A stretch of DNA of 37,960 bases from contig WRCY01000017.1 of assembly GCA_009783695.1 (NCBI GenBank), positions 1 through 37,960 of the forward strand, read 5' to 3'. The notes below the pieces were generated by a model, which did not search any database, had not been told where the DNA came from, and saw only the letters and a list, made by a program, of their open reading frames with translations. This document shows positions 22,220-30,654 of the stretch, piece after piece. Position 1 is the first letter of the stretch. The number at the start of each line of letters is the position of its first letter. Origin of the DNA: Oscillospiraceae bacterium. Lineage in GTDB: Bacteria; Bacillota; Clostridia; Oscillospirales; Ruminococcaceae. The translations under genes and the position numbers were made by a program.

Positions 22220-23668
22220 ATGAAAAAAACTATAAAAAAGGCAATTACAATCATTACTTTAACCGCGCTGCTGATTACATATCTTCCTTTAATATCATCA
22301 GCTTCATCGGTACAGATGATACAGTGGGACGGGAAAACCCCGCTTGAGCAGGGTGCTTCGTATATAATAGATTCTGATGTCTGGCTCCGCGAAAATTTCA
22401 CAGTCCCCGAGGGCGTGATTGTAACTATAACAGACGGCGGGAACCTGCTGCTCACGCGGGAGATGAAGCTGACGGTCAGAGGTACATTAATAATAAGGCC
22501 CGGAGGCACGCTCGAAATAAGAAAGGCGGAGCTGAGCCTAAGAGATTCGGGAACAATTGTTTCATTCGGCAGAATTCTGCAGTATATGGAAACCACCTTA
22601 AATATAATCGGCGGGAGCGTGAATCTTCACGATGGGAGCGAGTTTATCAGCTCGAGCAGCCTGCTTGTATACCCGTCCGGCGAGATTCATGCGGCGGGCG
22701 CGTTGATGCTTACGGCAAGCAATGAAACGGTTATAACCGGCGCTGTCGAAATAGCGGAAAGCGGTGTCATAAGTGCCGACGGCTCATTTTCCGTGACCCC
22801 GAACGGCAGGGTCGTAAACAACGGGCAGTTCACAATTCATAAAGACAGCACGCTCATTAACAGCGGCATTTTCACAGTGAACGAGGGCGCAAAGCTTTCA
22901 AAGTTCGGCTCGCTTGTAAACACGACGGGCAGTATTTTCATAGACAGAAACCGGACAGATGGGAGCGGCAGGCGAATCCCGCCGGAGAAAATGACCGCCG
23001 CACTGCTCGAGGACGAGCCGCTGGTAGAACTGCGCGGGATTGACGTTTCGCACTGGCAGTTTACAATTGACTGGGAGAAGGTCGCGGCAAGCGGAATTGA
23101 TTTCGCTATTATCCGCGCCGCCCGCGGACATCACAGCGAAGCTTATCCAATGATAGAGGACACGCGTTTCCGCGAAAATATAGAGGGCGCGCTGGAGAAT
23201 AACATAGACGTAGGGGTTTATTTCTACAGTTACGCCCGCAGCGCCGAGGAGGCGAGAGGGGAAGCCGAATTTTTCATCAGCGTCATTGAGGAATACGAGA
23301 TTACATATCCGGTGGTTTTCGATATAGAGGAGCCTTTTCATGAAAAGATGAGTGCGGATTTGATTACCGCGATTACGGAAGCGTTTTTCGAGGTGCTCAT
23401 AGAAAATGGATATTACCCGATGCTTTACTCAAACAAGAATTTTCTTGTGAATGTTTTCGATGAGCGGATTTCGGATACATATGCGGTCTGGCTGGCACAG
23501 TGGGCGTCCGAGCCTACATACGAGGGAGAGTTCCAAATTTGGCAGTATACTGCGAAAGGCAGGGTGTCCGGTATAAACGGTGAAGTAGACCTTAACATCT
23601 CGTACATAGATTTTCCGGAGGTTTTGAGAAGACACGGACTGAATCGGCTGAAACCAATACTTATTTAA
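22220..23668 (+). CDS. Secreted GH25 lysozyme with an N-terminal beta-repeat domain
   Basis: A 482-residue exported cell-wall hydrolase. Signal peptide: MKKTIKKAITIITLTALLIT with cleavage near residue 28 (SSASS). Residues about 40-255 consist of short beta repeats (GTLIIRPGGTLEI, GSVNLHDGSEFISSSSLLV, GRVVNNGQFTIHKDSTLIN) that look like a beta-solenoid, perhaps for surface binding. The C-terminal GH25 muramidase domain starts at Gly273-Ile-Asp275-Val-Ser-His-Trp-Gln and has the FDIEE motif (Asp368, Glu370) and a DVNIS-like end (EVDLNISYID). It hydrolyses the N-acetylmuramic acid beta-1,4 bond. GGAGGT lies five to ten bases before the ATG. It may serve wall turnover or competition; the N-terminal solenoid on a GH25 enzyme is unusual. 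Confidence 0.88.
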   Translation: MKKTIKKAITIITLTALLITYLPLISSASSVQMIQWDGKTPLEQGASYIIDSDVWLRENFTVPEGVIVTITDGGNLLLTREMKLTVRGTLIIRPGGTLEIRKAELSLRDSGTIVSFGRILQYMETTLNIIGGSVNLHDGSEFISSSSLLVYPSGEIHAAGALMLTASNETVITGAVEIAESGVISADGSFSVTPNGRVVNNGQFTIHKDSTLINSGIFTVNEGAKLSKFGSLVNTTGSIFIDRNRTDGSGRRIPPEKMTAALLEDEPLVELRGIDVSHWQFTIDWEKVAASGIDFAIIRAARGHHSEAYPMIEDTRFRENIEGALENNIDVGVYFYSYARSAEEARGEAEFFISVIEEYEITYPVVFDIEEPFHEKMSADLITAITEAFFEVLIENGYYPMLYSNKNFLVNVFDERISDTYAVWLAQWASEPTYEGEFQIWQYTAKGRVSGINGEVDLNISYIDFPEVLRRHGLNRLKPILI

Positions 23669-23719
23669 TTTTACATTTAAATATAATGATATCCCTTAAA
23701 TTAAGCTGCTATATAATAG

Positions 23720-23757
23720 AATCGGACACTGTTTTAAGGTGTCCGATTTTATTTTAA
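23720..23757. terminator. Terminator after the lysozyme gene
   Basis: AATCGGACAC (23720-23729) and GTGTCCGATT (23739-23748) form a perfect 10-bp stem with a 9-base loop, followed by TTATTTTAAT. It lies between convergent genes and mainly serves the plus strand. Confidence 0.88.
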
Positions 23758-23763
23758 TTCTAC

Positions 23764-24894
23764 CTATACGCTTGAGCCCTTGCTCACGAAAACAGGATAA
23801 TCCTCAGTGCCGAAAAGGCTTCTGTACCCGCCGACATTTACATTCTTGTCGGAAATGACGTAGTTCAGCTCGCACTTGTCGCCGATAACCGTGTCCTGCA
23901 TGAGAATGCAGTTTTTGACCATCGCGCCTTTTCCGATTTTTGTACCTCGAAACAGCACGCAGTTCTCCACTCTGCCCTCAATTATGCAGCCGTCTGCAAT
24001 GAGCGAGTTGGTGACTTCCGACTCGAGCCCGTACTTGGCGGGCGCGTCGTCGCGTACCTTAGTGTAAATAGGGCGGCGTCTCGGGAAAAGAACCTGCCGT
24101 TTTTCGTAATTCATCAGCGCCATGTTGGCTGAGAAGTAGTTCAGAATATCATCAACCTGCTCGTAATAACCGTTGTATTTATAGCCGTAGATTTTGAGTT
24201 CGCGGCACATCTTTTGTATGACATCAACCTCAAAGCTGTAGAGATTCCGTGATGCTGTTTCAGTTATAAGCTCTAAGAGTAAATCTCTTCTCATAATATA
24301 CATGTTCATGCTCGTGTTGAACTCGCCCTCTTTGTCGGGGCAGATGAGTACGTCGTTCACTCTGCCGTCCGTATTAACGCCGAGAGCGGTTTTTGTAAGC
24401 ATTTCCGCTGATTTATACTTTCCGCTGCCGTAAACAATGGTTATATCGGCTTCCTTCTCAATATGATACTCGATGATATGGTTGTAATCCATGTTTACAA
24501 TCACGTTGCAGTCGGTCATAAGTACATAATCCGCATTGTTGTTCGCGATATAGTTTACGACGCTGTGCATTGCTTCCATTCTGCCTCTGTAAAGTCCGCG
24601 GCGGCGCTCATGCCCGTAGGGCGGCAGGAGCTGAAGCCCGCCTGTTTTGCGGCTCAAGTCCCACTCGCCGCCGGAGCCGAGATGGTCGAGCAGTGACTGG
24701 TAGTTGCCTTTGGTAATAACACCCACGGAACTGATTCCGGAGTTTACCATATTGGAAAGCGGGAAATCTATCATTCTGTACCGCGCCCCGAAAGGCACGC
24801 TTGCCATTGTGCGGTTTTTAGTAAGGTCGGGAATCGTTTCATCATGCAGATTTGCGAAGATGAGCCCGAGCATGTTAGCTGACATTATAGACAT
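23764..24894 (-). CDS. glgD: Glycogen biosynthesis protein GlgD (ADP-glucose pyrophosphorylase-like subunit)
   Basis: A 376-residue nucleotidyltransferase-fold protein, the GlgD paralogue that in Firmicutes pairs with GlgC and modulates ADP-glucose pyrophosphorylase. It keeps the overall fold (MASVPFGARYRMIDFPLSNMVNSGI, then a left-handed beta-helix C-terminus with hexapeptide-like repeats). It lacks the GlgC loop AGGQGSRL, here replaced by LGLIFANLHDETI, as expected for the regulatory subunit. AAGGAG precedes the ATG at 24894. It is the last gene of the glgB-glgC-glgD run and is separated from glgC by a 176-bp multi-hairpin element. Confidence 0.93.
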   Translation of the reverse strand: MSIMSANMLGLIFANLHDETIPDLTKNRTMASVPFGARYRMIDFPLSNMVNSGISSVGVITKGNYQSLLDHLGSGGEWDLSRKTGGLQLLPPYGHERRRGLYRGRMEAMHSVVNYIANNNADYVLMTDCNVIVNMDYNHIIEYHIEKEADITIVYGSGKYKSAEMLTKTALGVNTDGRVNDVLICPDKEGEFNTSMNMYIMRRDLLLELITETASRNLYSFEVDVIQKMCRELKIYGYKYNGYYEQVDDILNYFSANMALMNYEKRQVLFPRRRPIYTKVRDDAPAKYGLESEVTNSLIADGCIIEGRVENCVLFRGTKIGKGAMVKNCILMQDTVIGDKCELNYVISDKNVNVGGYRSLFGTEDYPVFVSKGSSV

Positions 24895-24959
24895 ATTGTT
24901 TTCTCCTTGTTTGTAATTCCCCTCCCTGAGGGGTGGCGCGGAGCTGCGGGTTGGTTTAT

Positions 24960-25135
24960 ATAGTCGTTTAACTTAAAAAGCATGAAATGCTTTTTAAGTT
25001 CGATGCGCTTTGCGCATCGGTCGGCTCTGCCGACAAACGGCGTATGAAATCGTAACTTCCGCGCCTGTGGCGCGGTATTCGCACAACGGGCGAATGTAAG
25101 AAACAGTTTTGCTGTTTCTTAAGTTAAACGATTAT
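24960..25135. repeat. Multi-hairpin element with 17-bp terminal inverted repeats
   Basis: Outer arms 24960-24976 and 25119-25135 are complementary at 16 of 17 positions (ATAGTCGTTTAACTTAA type). Between and next to them are successive perfect hairpins: AACTTAAAAAGCAT (24970-25000 region), CGATGCGC-TTT-GCGCATCG, GTCGGC-TCT-GCCGAC, CCGCGCC-TGT-GGCGCGG, ATTCGC...GCGAAT and AAGAAACAG...CTGTTTCTT. The right arm overlaps the last codon and stop of glgC. It has no coding frame. It resembles a miniature inverted-repeat element or a mosaic repeat and would fold strongly in the glgCD mRNA. Confidence 0.75.
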
Positions 25136-26337
25136 AAGCTATCCGAAATCATCGCCTTGGGTTTAATCACCGCATTAGGCGAGGCGCTGACGTTGTGCCC
25201 GATAACTGCGATTCCCCAGCTGTCCTTGTCCACAATCGCTTCGGGGCGTGCGCCGACCTGCACGTTTTCGCCGATGACGCAGTCCTCGCCGATGACCGCG
25301 TATTCAACCACCGCGCCGCTTTTAATCACCGTGTTGTTCATGATGATGCTGTCGCGCACTGTCGCGCCCTTTTCGATTTTTGCTCCTGCGAAAAGAATCG
25401 AAAAGTCCACCGTGCCCTCAATGTTGCAGCCCTCTGCAATCATCGAGTTTTCAATAAAGCCGCTTTCACCCGCGTAGTGAGGCGGCATGACGGGATTCCG
25501 CGCATAAACCCGCCAGTTAGGGTCGTGCAGGTCAAGCGGCACATTCGGGTTCAACAGGTCCATGTTCGCCTCCCACAGGCTGTCGATTGTTCCCACATCC
25601 TTCCAGTAACCGTCAAAGTGATACGCTACCATTTTGCAGCCGTCGCCGAGCATATTGGGGATAATATTGCCGCCGAAGTCTTTCTTCTCGTCCTTATTAT
25701 TTTCGTTGGCAATCAGATATTCTTTCAGAACCTTCCAGCTGTAAATATAAACGCCCATTGAAGCAAGGTTTGACTTCGGCTCGGCGGGCTTCTCAGCGAA
25801 CTCGGTAATCACGCCGTTTTCGTCCGCGGTCATAATCCCGAAGCGGGAAGCCTCCTCCCAAGGAACCTCAAGCACGGCGATGGTCGCGTCGGCGTGCTGC
25901 TTTTTATGATAATCGAGCATCTTTGAATAATCCATCTTATAAATATGGTCGCCCGCGAGAATCGCTACATAATCGGGGTCATAGCGGTCTACGAAGCTGA
26001 TATTCTGATAAATGGCGTTCGCCGTACCGGTGTACCAGCTTTTGCCGCCCGAGCTTTCGTAAGGCGCGAGCGTGTGCACGCCGCCGTGAACCCTGTCAAG
26101 CCCCCACGGATGCCCGTTGCCTATGTACTCGTTTAAGACGAGCGGCAGGTATTGCGTGAGGATTCCCACGGTGTCGAAGCCGGAGTTTACGCAGTTTGAC
26201 AGGGGGAAGTCGATGAGCCTGTACTTCCCGCCGTAGGGCACTGCGGGCTTCGCCATGTCCTGCGTCAGGGCGTAGAGTCTGCTGCCTTGTCCGCCCGCTA
26301 AAATCATCGCGACACATTCTTTTTTTACGTGATACAT
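25132..26337 (-). CDS. glgC: Glucose-1-phosphate adenylyltransferase GlgC
   Basis: Makes ADP-glucose from ATP and glucose-1-phosphate, the committed step of bacterial glycogen synthesis. The 401-residue protein has usual length. It carries [16 protein letters not shown] (nucleotide loop), [36 protein letters not shown] (metal and sugar-phosphate site) and [11 protein letters not shown], followed by a C-terminal beta-helix ([17 protein letters not shown] and following). AGAGGTAAC precedes the ATG at 26337. The last codon and stop lie within the arm of the multi-hairpin element, so insertion of that element may have set the present C-terminus (MISDSL). Confidence 0.95.
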   Translation of the reverse strand: MYHVKKECVAMILAGGQGSRLYALTQDMAKPAVPYGGKYRLIDFPLSNCVNSGFDTVGILTQYLPLVLNEYIGNGHPWGLDRVHGGVHTLAPYESSGGKSWYTGTANAIYQNISFVDRYDPDYVAILAGDHIYKMDYSKMLDYHKKQHADATIAVLEVPWEEASRFGIMTADENGVITEFAEKPAEPKSNLASMGVYIYSWKVLKEYLIANENNKDEKKDFGGNIIPNMLGDGCKMVAYHFDGYWKDVGTIDSLWEANMDLLNPNVPLDLHDPNWRVYARNPVMPPHYAGESGFIENSMIAEGCNIEGTVDFSILFAGAKIEKGATVRDSIIMNNTVIKSGAVVEYAVIGEDCVIGENVQVGARPEAIVDKDSWGIAVIGHNVSASPNAVIKPKAMISDSL

Positions 26338-26402
26338 ATGTTACCTCTTTCCCGGATGCGCAATGCGCCCCTACGATATTATTATAACGCGCAAAAGTGC
26401 TA

Positions 26403-28277
26403 TTATTTCTTTTTGGAAATTCTGAAGAACATGGCAGACATCGGCTTGATTTTCACCGTGAGCGAATAATGCTCGCCGTGCAGGGATTCGCCGACCACGA
26501 GCCTGGATTTTTTTCTGCGGTTTACCGGCTTGCCGACCGTGTTGAAAACCTCTGAGTAAAAAGCTTCATAAGGCACGCCGAAAGTATACTGCTCGTGTTC
26601 TCTCGGCTGGAAATTGCAGACGGTTATAAGCTCGTCGCCCGCCTTGTTGATTCTGCGGAAAACAATTACCGAGTTCTCGTTGTCGTCGCTGACGACCCAT
26701 TTGAAACCGCTCCAGTCGTAATCGTTTTCCCAAAGCTCGCTGCTTTGCAAATAAAAGTTATTGAGCTCTTTTACAAAGTTGTTGAAATCCCGGTGCTCGG
26801 GGAAGTCGAGCACGTCCCAGTCGAGCCCCGTCTTATAGTTCCACTCCTTGAACTGCGCAAACTCCTGCCCCATGAACATCAGCTGCTTGCCGGGGTGCGC
26901 CGCCATGTATGCAAGGAACGTTTTTAATGAATCATGGCGAAGCTCGCGGGGCCCGCTCATTTTGTCAAGCATTGAGCATTTGCCGTGAACCACCTCGTCG
27001 TGCGAAATCGGAAGTATATAGTTTTCGGAAAACGCGTAATAAAACGAAAAAGTCAGAAGATTATGATTATATGGGCGCGCCTCGGGAACCAGCGACATAT
27101 AGTCGAGCATATCGTTCATCCAGCCCATGTTCCACTTGAAGTTGAAGCCCAGTCCCCCGTCATGGGGCGGTTTTGTTACCATGGGCCAAGACGTGGACTC
27201 CTCCGCAATCATCAGTACGTCGGGGAACTCCTTGAACAGCAGAGCGTTAAGCTTTTGCAAAAACGCAACCGCCTCAAGGTTCTCGTGCCCGCCCTTGTGG
27301 TTCGGGCGCCACTCCTTGCGGTCATAATCGAGGTAAAGCATGGAAGCAACCGCGTCGACGCGCAGCCCGTCAATGTGATATTCCCGCAGCCAGTAAGCCG
27401 CGTTGGAAATCAGGAAGCTGACGACTTCGTTTTTACCCCAGTTGAAAATGCGCGTGCCCCAGCCTGCGTGCTCGCGCTTGAGCGGGTCGCTGTATTCATA
27501 GCAGCACTCGCCGTCGAACTCATAGAGCCCCGCCGCATCCTTTGGAAAATGTGCGGGAACCCAGTCAAGAATAACGCCTATATCGTTTTGATGGCAGTAG
27601 TCGATAAAATTCATAAAATCGTGCGGCGTTCCGAAGCGGGAGGTAGGCGCAAAGTATCCGATGCCCTGATAGCCCCACGAGCCGTCAAACGGGAACTCGG
27701 CAACAGGCATCATCTCGATATGCGTGTAGCCCATCTTTTTCACATACGGAATCAGCTCCCCGGCGAGCTCCATGTAATTAAAAAATTCGCTGTCCTGTTT
27801 CATTTTACGCCATGAGCTGAGATGAACCTCGTAAATATTCATGGGCGAGGCGTAGATGTTCCGGACTTTCTTTTTGTCGGTCCAAGCCTTGTCTTTCCAC
27901 TTGTAACCGCCGATGTCATAGATTTTCGTCGCAGTGTCGGGGCGGGTTTCCATATGAAAGCCGTATGGGTCGGATTTGAGCTTCAGCTGTCCGCGCGCGG
28001 TGCGGATTGCGTATTTATAAGAATCGTATGTTTTTAAGTTCGGGATAAAAAGCTCAAAGACGCCGTCGTCCGTTATTTTATTCATAGGGTTCAGCGCGGC
28101 GTCCCAGTGGTTAAAGTCGCCGACTACCGAAACGCTTGCGGCTTTCGGCGCCCAGACGCGGAAAATAACGCCGCCGCCGCTCAAATGTGAGCCAAAGAAA
28201 TTATATCCGTAAGTAAGGCTTCCCTCCCTGAACAGATGAAGCGGAATATCGTAGTCTTTGCGCGATTTTTTTGACAT
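26403..28277 (-). CDS. glgB: 1,4-alpha-glucan branching enzyme GlgB
   Basis: Introduces alpha-1,6 branches into glycogen. The 624-residue GH13 enzyme has an N-terminal CBM48 domain ([23 protein letters not shown]), then the catalytic barrel with [25 protein letters not shown] (nucleophile Asp), LMIAEEST (acid/base Glu) and [10 protein letters not shown] (third carboxylate), and a C-terminal beta domain. It is the first gene of the glycogen cluster; glgC follows after 65 bases. A promoter at 28481-28509 drives it through a roughly 200-base leader containing two tandem leader-element copies, the nearer supplying AAAGGACTT ten or so bases before the ATG. glgA and glgP are not in the window. Confidence 0.95.
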   Translation of the reverse strand: MSKKSRKDYDIPLHLFREGSLTYGYNFFGSHLSGGGVIFRVWAPKAASVSVVGDFNHWDAALNPMNKITDDGVFELFIPNLKTYDSYKYAIRTARGQLKLKSDPYGFHMETRPDTATKIYDIGGYKWKDKAWTDKKKVRNIYASPMNIYEVHLSSWRKMKQDSEFFNYMELAGELIPYVKKMGYTHIEMMPVAEFPFDGSWGYQGIGYFAPTSRFGTPHDFMNFIDYCHQNDIGVILDWVPAHFPKDAAGLYEFDGECCYEYSDPLKREHAGWGTRIFNWGKNEVVSFLISNAAYWLREYHIDGLRVDAVASMLYLDYDRKEWRPNHKGGHENLEAVAFLQKLNALLFKEFPDVLMIAEESTSWPMVTKPPHDGGLGFNFKWNMGWMNDMLDYMSLVPEARPYNHNLLTFSFYYAFSENYILPISHDEVVHGKCSMLDKMSGPRELRHDSLKTFLAYMAAHPGKQLMFMGQEFAQFKEWNYKTGLDWDVLDFPEHRDFNNFVKELNNFYLQSSELWENDYDWSGFKWVVSDDNENSVIVFRRINKAGDELITVCNFQPREHEQYTFGVPYEAFYSEVFNTVGKPVNRRKKSRLVVGESLHGEHYSLTVKIKPMSAMFFRISKKK

Positions 28278-28348
28278 GTTTTAATAAGTCCTTTCTATAA
28301 CAGCAAGGAATGAAAAGATTCGTTTTCCCCGATTTTGTTTGATATATT
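28278..28348 (-). repeat. Dispersed leader element, proximal copy before glgB
   Basis: On the minus strand AAAATCGGGGAAAACGAATC, then TTTTC pairing with GAAAA, then AGAAAGGACTTATT 37 nt after the GGGG and directly before the glgB ATG at 28277. It is an almost exact repeat of the copy at 28360-28425, offset by 83 bases. Confidence 0.75.
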
Positions 28349-28359
28349 TTATAATGACA

Positions 28360-28425
28360 TATTTTAATAAGTCCTTTCTATAACAGCAAGGAATAAAAAG
28401 ATTCGTTTTCCCCGGTTTTGTTTCA
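28360..28425 (-). repeat. Dispersed leader element, distal copy before glgB
   Basis: On the minus strand AAACCGGGGAAAACGAATC, TTTTT, then AGAAAGGACTTATTAAAA. Compared with the proximal copy it has only a few substitutions. Its Shine-Dalgarno box is not followed by a gene start; AAAATATGTC opens only a short frame. Confidence 0.75.
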
Positions 28426-28480
28426 TATATTTTTATACTTTATGAACCTCTTCTGGAAAATATTTCATGCTATTATGCTG

Positions 28481-28509
28481 ATTATAGCATAGTGTATTTT
28501 AAAAAACAA
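28481..28509 (-). promoter_or_regulatory. glgB operon promoter with overlapping inverted repeat
   Basis: On the minus strand TTGTTT (28509-28504), 17 bases, TATAAT (28486-28481), with TGC before the -10 box (extended -10). ATGCTAT and ATAGCAT, 7-bp arms around TATGCTGATT (about 28467-28490), overlap the -10 box and transcript start and could be an operator. Confidence 0.65.
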
Positions 28510-28580
28510 GTACTTATTGTAAAAACCTACAAAACAGATAAATCTAATCCAACCTATTTGTGCAACATGACGAAAAACGA

Positions 28581-29249
28581 TTACGATTTTATGACTCTAT
28601 AATCACCGTTTTTGATTAAACTAATCATTTCGAAAATCGTGTGCAGTCTTTTGGGCGATTCAATCCCTGCCGCCTTTCCTCCCGCGGCGTGCGTATCGCC
28701 GCCGGAAATTCTGGGTAAACTGTACATCAATGCATACTTTGCGGCTTTGTCATTAAATGCTTTATGGTTGCTTGCGTTATATACCTCGACGGCATCGGTA
28801 AAGTCGGGGAGCAGGCGAAGCATATCTATGTAAGGCGCCTCGCGGAACGGGTGTGCGTGGATAATAAACGCTCCCGCTTTCCTGAAGCAGGCGAGCGCGG
28901 CTTTTAAATTCATGTCTGTAATCTGCGGATTATTAAGCAGCCATAACTTATCGAGCCCGTATATTAAAAATTCCGTGCCGTGGAAAGCGTACTCAAACCC
29001 GAAAAACACATTGAGTCCGATTTCATCGCCGCGGCGCTTCGTATCATCATAGCCGGCACAGAAAGCTTCGACAGCTTCATCCCACGGCAGGTCGCGGCTG
29101 ACAGCCGTGTTGCCGCCGAAAAAGTGGTCGGTGACGGTCATGCCGGCATATCCGAGGCTTTTATAATAATCTGCCATTTCCGCGCCCGTGCTCCGCGCAC
29201 ACGCGCTGCCCCGGCTTGTATGGACGTGCAGCTCGTATTTAAAACTCAT
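28581..29249 (-). CDS. PHP-domain metal-dependent hydrolase
   Basis: A 222-residue protein of the polymerase-and-histidinol-phosphatase (PHP) superfamily. Metal-binding signatures in order: YELHVHTSRGSAC (HxH), TVTDHFFGG, FFGFEYAF (Glu), FIIHAHPFRE (HxH) and SGGDTHAAG (DxH near the C-terminus). This is the complete set for a trinuclear phosphoesterase site. Relatives act as histidinol phosphatases, nucleotide phosphatases or phosphoesterases of unknown substrate; there are no his genes nearby, so I leave the substrate open. Its promoter (29366-29394) overlaps that of the divergent galM gene. Confidence 0.85.
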   Translation of the reverse strand: MSFKYELHVHTSRGSACARSTGAEMADYYKSLGYAGMTVTDHFFGGNTAVSRDLPWDEAVEAFCAGYDDTKRRGDEIGLNVFFGFEYAFHGTEFLIYGLDKLWLLNNPQITDMNLKAALACFRKAGAFIIHAHPFREAPYIDMLRLLPDFTDAVEVYNASNHKAFNDKAAKYALMYSLPRISGGDTHAAGGKAAGIESPKRLHTIFEMISLIKNGDYRVIKS

Positions 29250-29320
29250 AATTCTCTCGTTTCTGTATTTTTATTAATTATTGTTGAAATAAAATCACCG
29301 TTTCGGTTTTGACGAAACCC

Positions 29321-29352
29321 GCCCGTGAGCGGGCGACAAGCGTTTACGCTTG
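29321..29352. other. Pair of adjacent hairpins in the PHP-gene leader
   Basis: GCCCG-TGAG-CGGGC (29321-29334) and CAAGCG-TTTA-CGCTTG (29337-29352) lie side by side in what would be the 5' leader of the PHP-domain mRNA. They resemble in style, but not in sequence, the hairpins of the glgC-glgD element. Function unknown. Confidence 0.5.
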
Positions 29353-29365
29353 CATTGGCATTTTT

Positions 29366-29394
29366 ATTATACCATAAACAAGTTGACGAAGCAA
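29366..29394 (-). promoter_or_regulatory. PHP-gene promoter
   Basis: On the minus strand TTGCTT (29394-29389), 17 bases, TATAAT (29371-29366). It overlaps the first galM promoter, so the two divergent promoters cannot both be occupied at once. Confidence 0.6.
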
Positions 29395-29411
29395 CCAAAT
29401 TATGTTATAAT
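29383..29411 (+). promoter_or_regulatory. galM upstream promoter P1
   Basis: TTGACG (29383-29388), 17 bases, TATAAT (29406-29411). The -10 context TTATGTTATAATAA is repeated exactly at P2. Confidence 0.7.
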
Positions 29412-29417
29412 AACCTC

Positions 29418-29449
29418 ACCCGTTACCGAAAATAAATTTTCGAACGGGT
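29418..29449 (+). other. Leader hairpin between the two galM promoters
   Basis: ACCCGTT (29418-29424) pairs with AACGGGT (29443-29449), and inside it CGAAAAT (29427-29433) pairs with ATTTTCG (29436-29442). It starts just after the P1 transcript start, so it would cap the P1 mRNA; it is absent from the P2 mRNA. Confidence 0.55.
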
Positions 29450-29459
29450 CCCGAGAACA

Positions 29460-29488
29460 TTGAAACATAACTGCGGTTATGTTATAAT
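29460..29488 (+). promoter_or_regulatory. galM downstream promoter P2 with palindrome
   Basis: TTGAAA (29460-29465), 17 bases, TATAAT (29483-29488). The inverted repeat AACATAAC-TGCG-GTTATGTT (29464-29483) fills the spacer and looks like an operator; P1 carries the half-site TTATGTT at the same position relative to its -10 box. Confidence 0.65.
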
Positions 29489-29529
29489 AAATAAAAAAAC
29501 ATAAATCTAACATGAGGAGCGACAAAAAT

Positions 29530-30552
29530 ATGGCTGTTATTAAAGAAAACTGGGGTTCATTCGACGGGTACGCGATTCATCTTTTTACACTGAAAAACAA
29601 CGAATTATCCGTCCGTTTGACAAATTTCGGTGCGGCAATCGTCGGCATTGACGCTCCAGACAAGAACGGCGAGCTTTCCGACATCGTTCTCGGCTATGAT
29701 AATCTTGACGGTTATGTGAGGGGCAAGTCCTTTCAGGGAGCGGTCGTAGGGCGTTACGCAAACAGAATAGGCGGCGCTGTGTTTAAACTGAACGGGCAGG
29801 AATACAGGCTGACAAAAAACGATGGCGACAACTGCCTGCACGGCGGCAGCTACGGTTTCAACCGCAGGGTCTGGGATTATAAATGCAGCAGTCAAAAGAA
29901 CAGCGTGACTTTCATTTACTGCAGCCCGGACGGCGAGGAGGGGTTCCCGTCCGCACTGTTTGTAACAGTAAAATACACACTTACCGACAAGAATAAACTT
30001 AAAATAAAATATGAGGCTTTTGCAGGCGGCGATACAATTTTCAACCCGACGAATCACGCTTATTTCAATCTAAAAGGCAAGGGGAGTGTTCTCGGCACTG
30101 TTTTACAGATTAAAGCGCTCAATTATACGCCTTTCGACGAGTTCAACATACCAACGGGTGAAATAGAGAGCGTTCCGGGCACGCCGTTTAATTTCCTTAA
30201 ACCCAAGAAAATCGGCGCGTACATTGAGAAAGGAAAAATCGGTGGCTACGACCACAACTTCCTGCTCGGGAAACACGGCGAAATGAAGAAAGCCGCTGTT
30301 GCACACGAACCGGAAAGCGGGCGGATTATGGCGGTTTACACCGATATGCCGGCTCTCCAGTTCTATACTGCGAACGGGCTTTCGGAAACAGGGAAACACG
30401 GTGTACACTTCGGCAAACAGGAGGCGTTCTGCCTTGAAACGCAGTTCACGCCCGATACGCCTAATTTAAATCCTAAGCACTTCCCGCAATGCAAACTTAA
30501 AAAGGGCAAACGATTCAGGTCGACAACAATCTATGCGTTCGGGGTAAAATAG
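29530..30552 (+). CDS. galM: Aldose 1-epimerase (galactose mutarotase)
   Basis: Interconverts alpha and beta anomers of hexoses such as galactose and glucose. The 340-residue protein fits the family: GRYANRIGGAVFKLNGQEYRL, LHGGSYGFNRRVWD (first catalytic His region), NPTNHAYFNLKG (catalytic His), GYDHNFLL and CLETQFTPDTPN (general-base Glu). No signal peptide, so cytoplasmic. Start: ATG at 29530, ten bases after GAGGAG; an ATG at 29512 lies within that ribosome-binding region, so I reject it. It is expressed from twin promoters with an operator-like palindrome. No gal genes adjoin it. Confidence 0.92.
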   Translation: MAVIKENWGSFDGYAIHLFTLKNNELSVRLTNFGAAIVGIDAPDKNGELSDIVLGYDNLDGYVRGKSFQGAVVGRYANRIGGAVFKLNGQEYRLTKNDGDNCLHGGSYGFNRRVWDYKCSSQKNSVTFIYCSPDGEEGFPSALFVTVKYTLTDKNKLKIKYEAFAGGDTIFNPTNHAYFNLKGKGSVLGTVLQIKALNYTPFDEFNIPTGEIESVPGTPFNFLKPKKIGAYIEKGKIGGYDHNFLLGKHGEMKKAAVAHEPESGRIMAVYTDMPALQFYTANGLSETGKHGVHFGKQEAFCLETQFTPDTPNLNPKHFPQCKLKKGKRFRSTTIYAFGVK

Positions 30553-30580
30553 AAAAAAATAAGTTTAAAAGGACATATAG

Positions 30581-30654
30581 AAGTTTGAAAATAAAACAAC
30601 TGAATCGGCGAAAATGCTGTTTTCATGATTCATTTGTGAAGAAAGGACTTAATG
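30581..30654 (+). repeat. Dispersed leader element before the phosphoribosyltransferase gene
   Basis: AAGTTTGAAAATAAAAC (30581-30597), CAACTGAATC (30597-30606) pairing with GATTCATTTG (30627-30636) at nine of ten positions, GAAAA with TTTTC inside, then GAAGAAAGGACTTAATG. It matches the copy at 21975 at nearly every base. Just before it, AAGTTTAAAAGGACATAT (30561-30578) looks like the two ends of another copy joined with the middle deleted. Confidence 0.75.

Larger units (their letters stand above)
28278..28580. other. glgB leader and upstream region
   Basis: This 303-base gap contains the glgB promoter, two tandem leader-element copies and, from 28510 to 28580, AT-rich sequence with no further feature I can support. 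No terminator was seen for the PHP-domain gene that ends at 28581, so some readthrough into glgB is possible. Confidence 0.6.
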
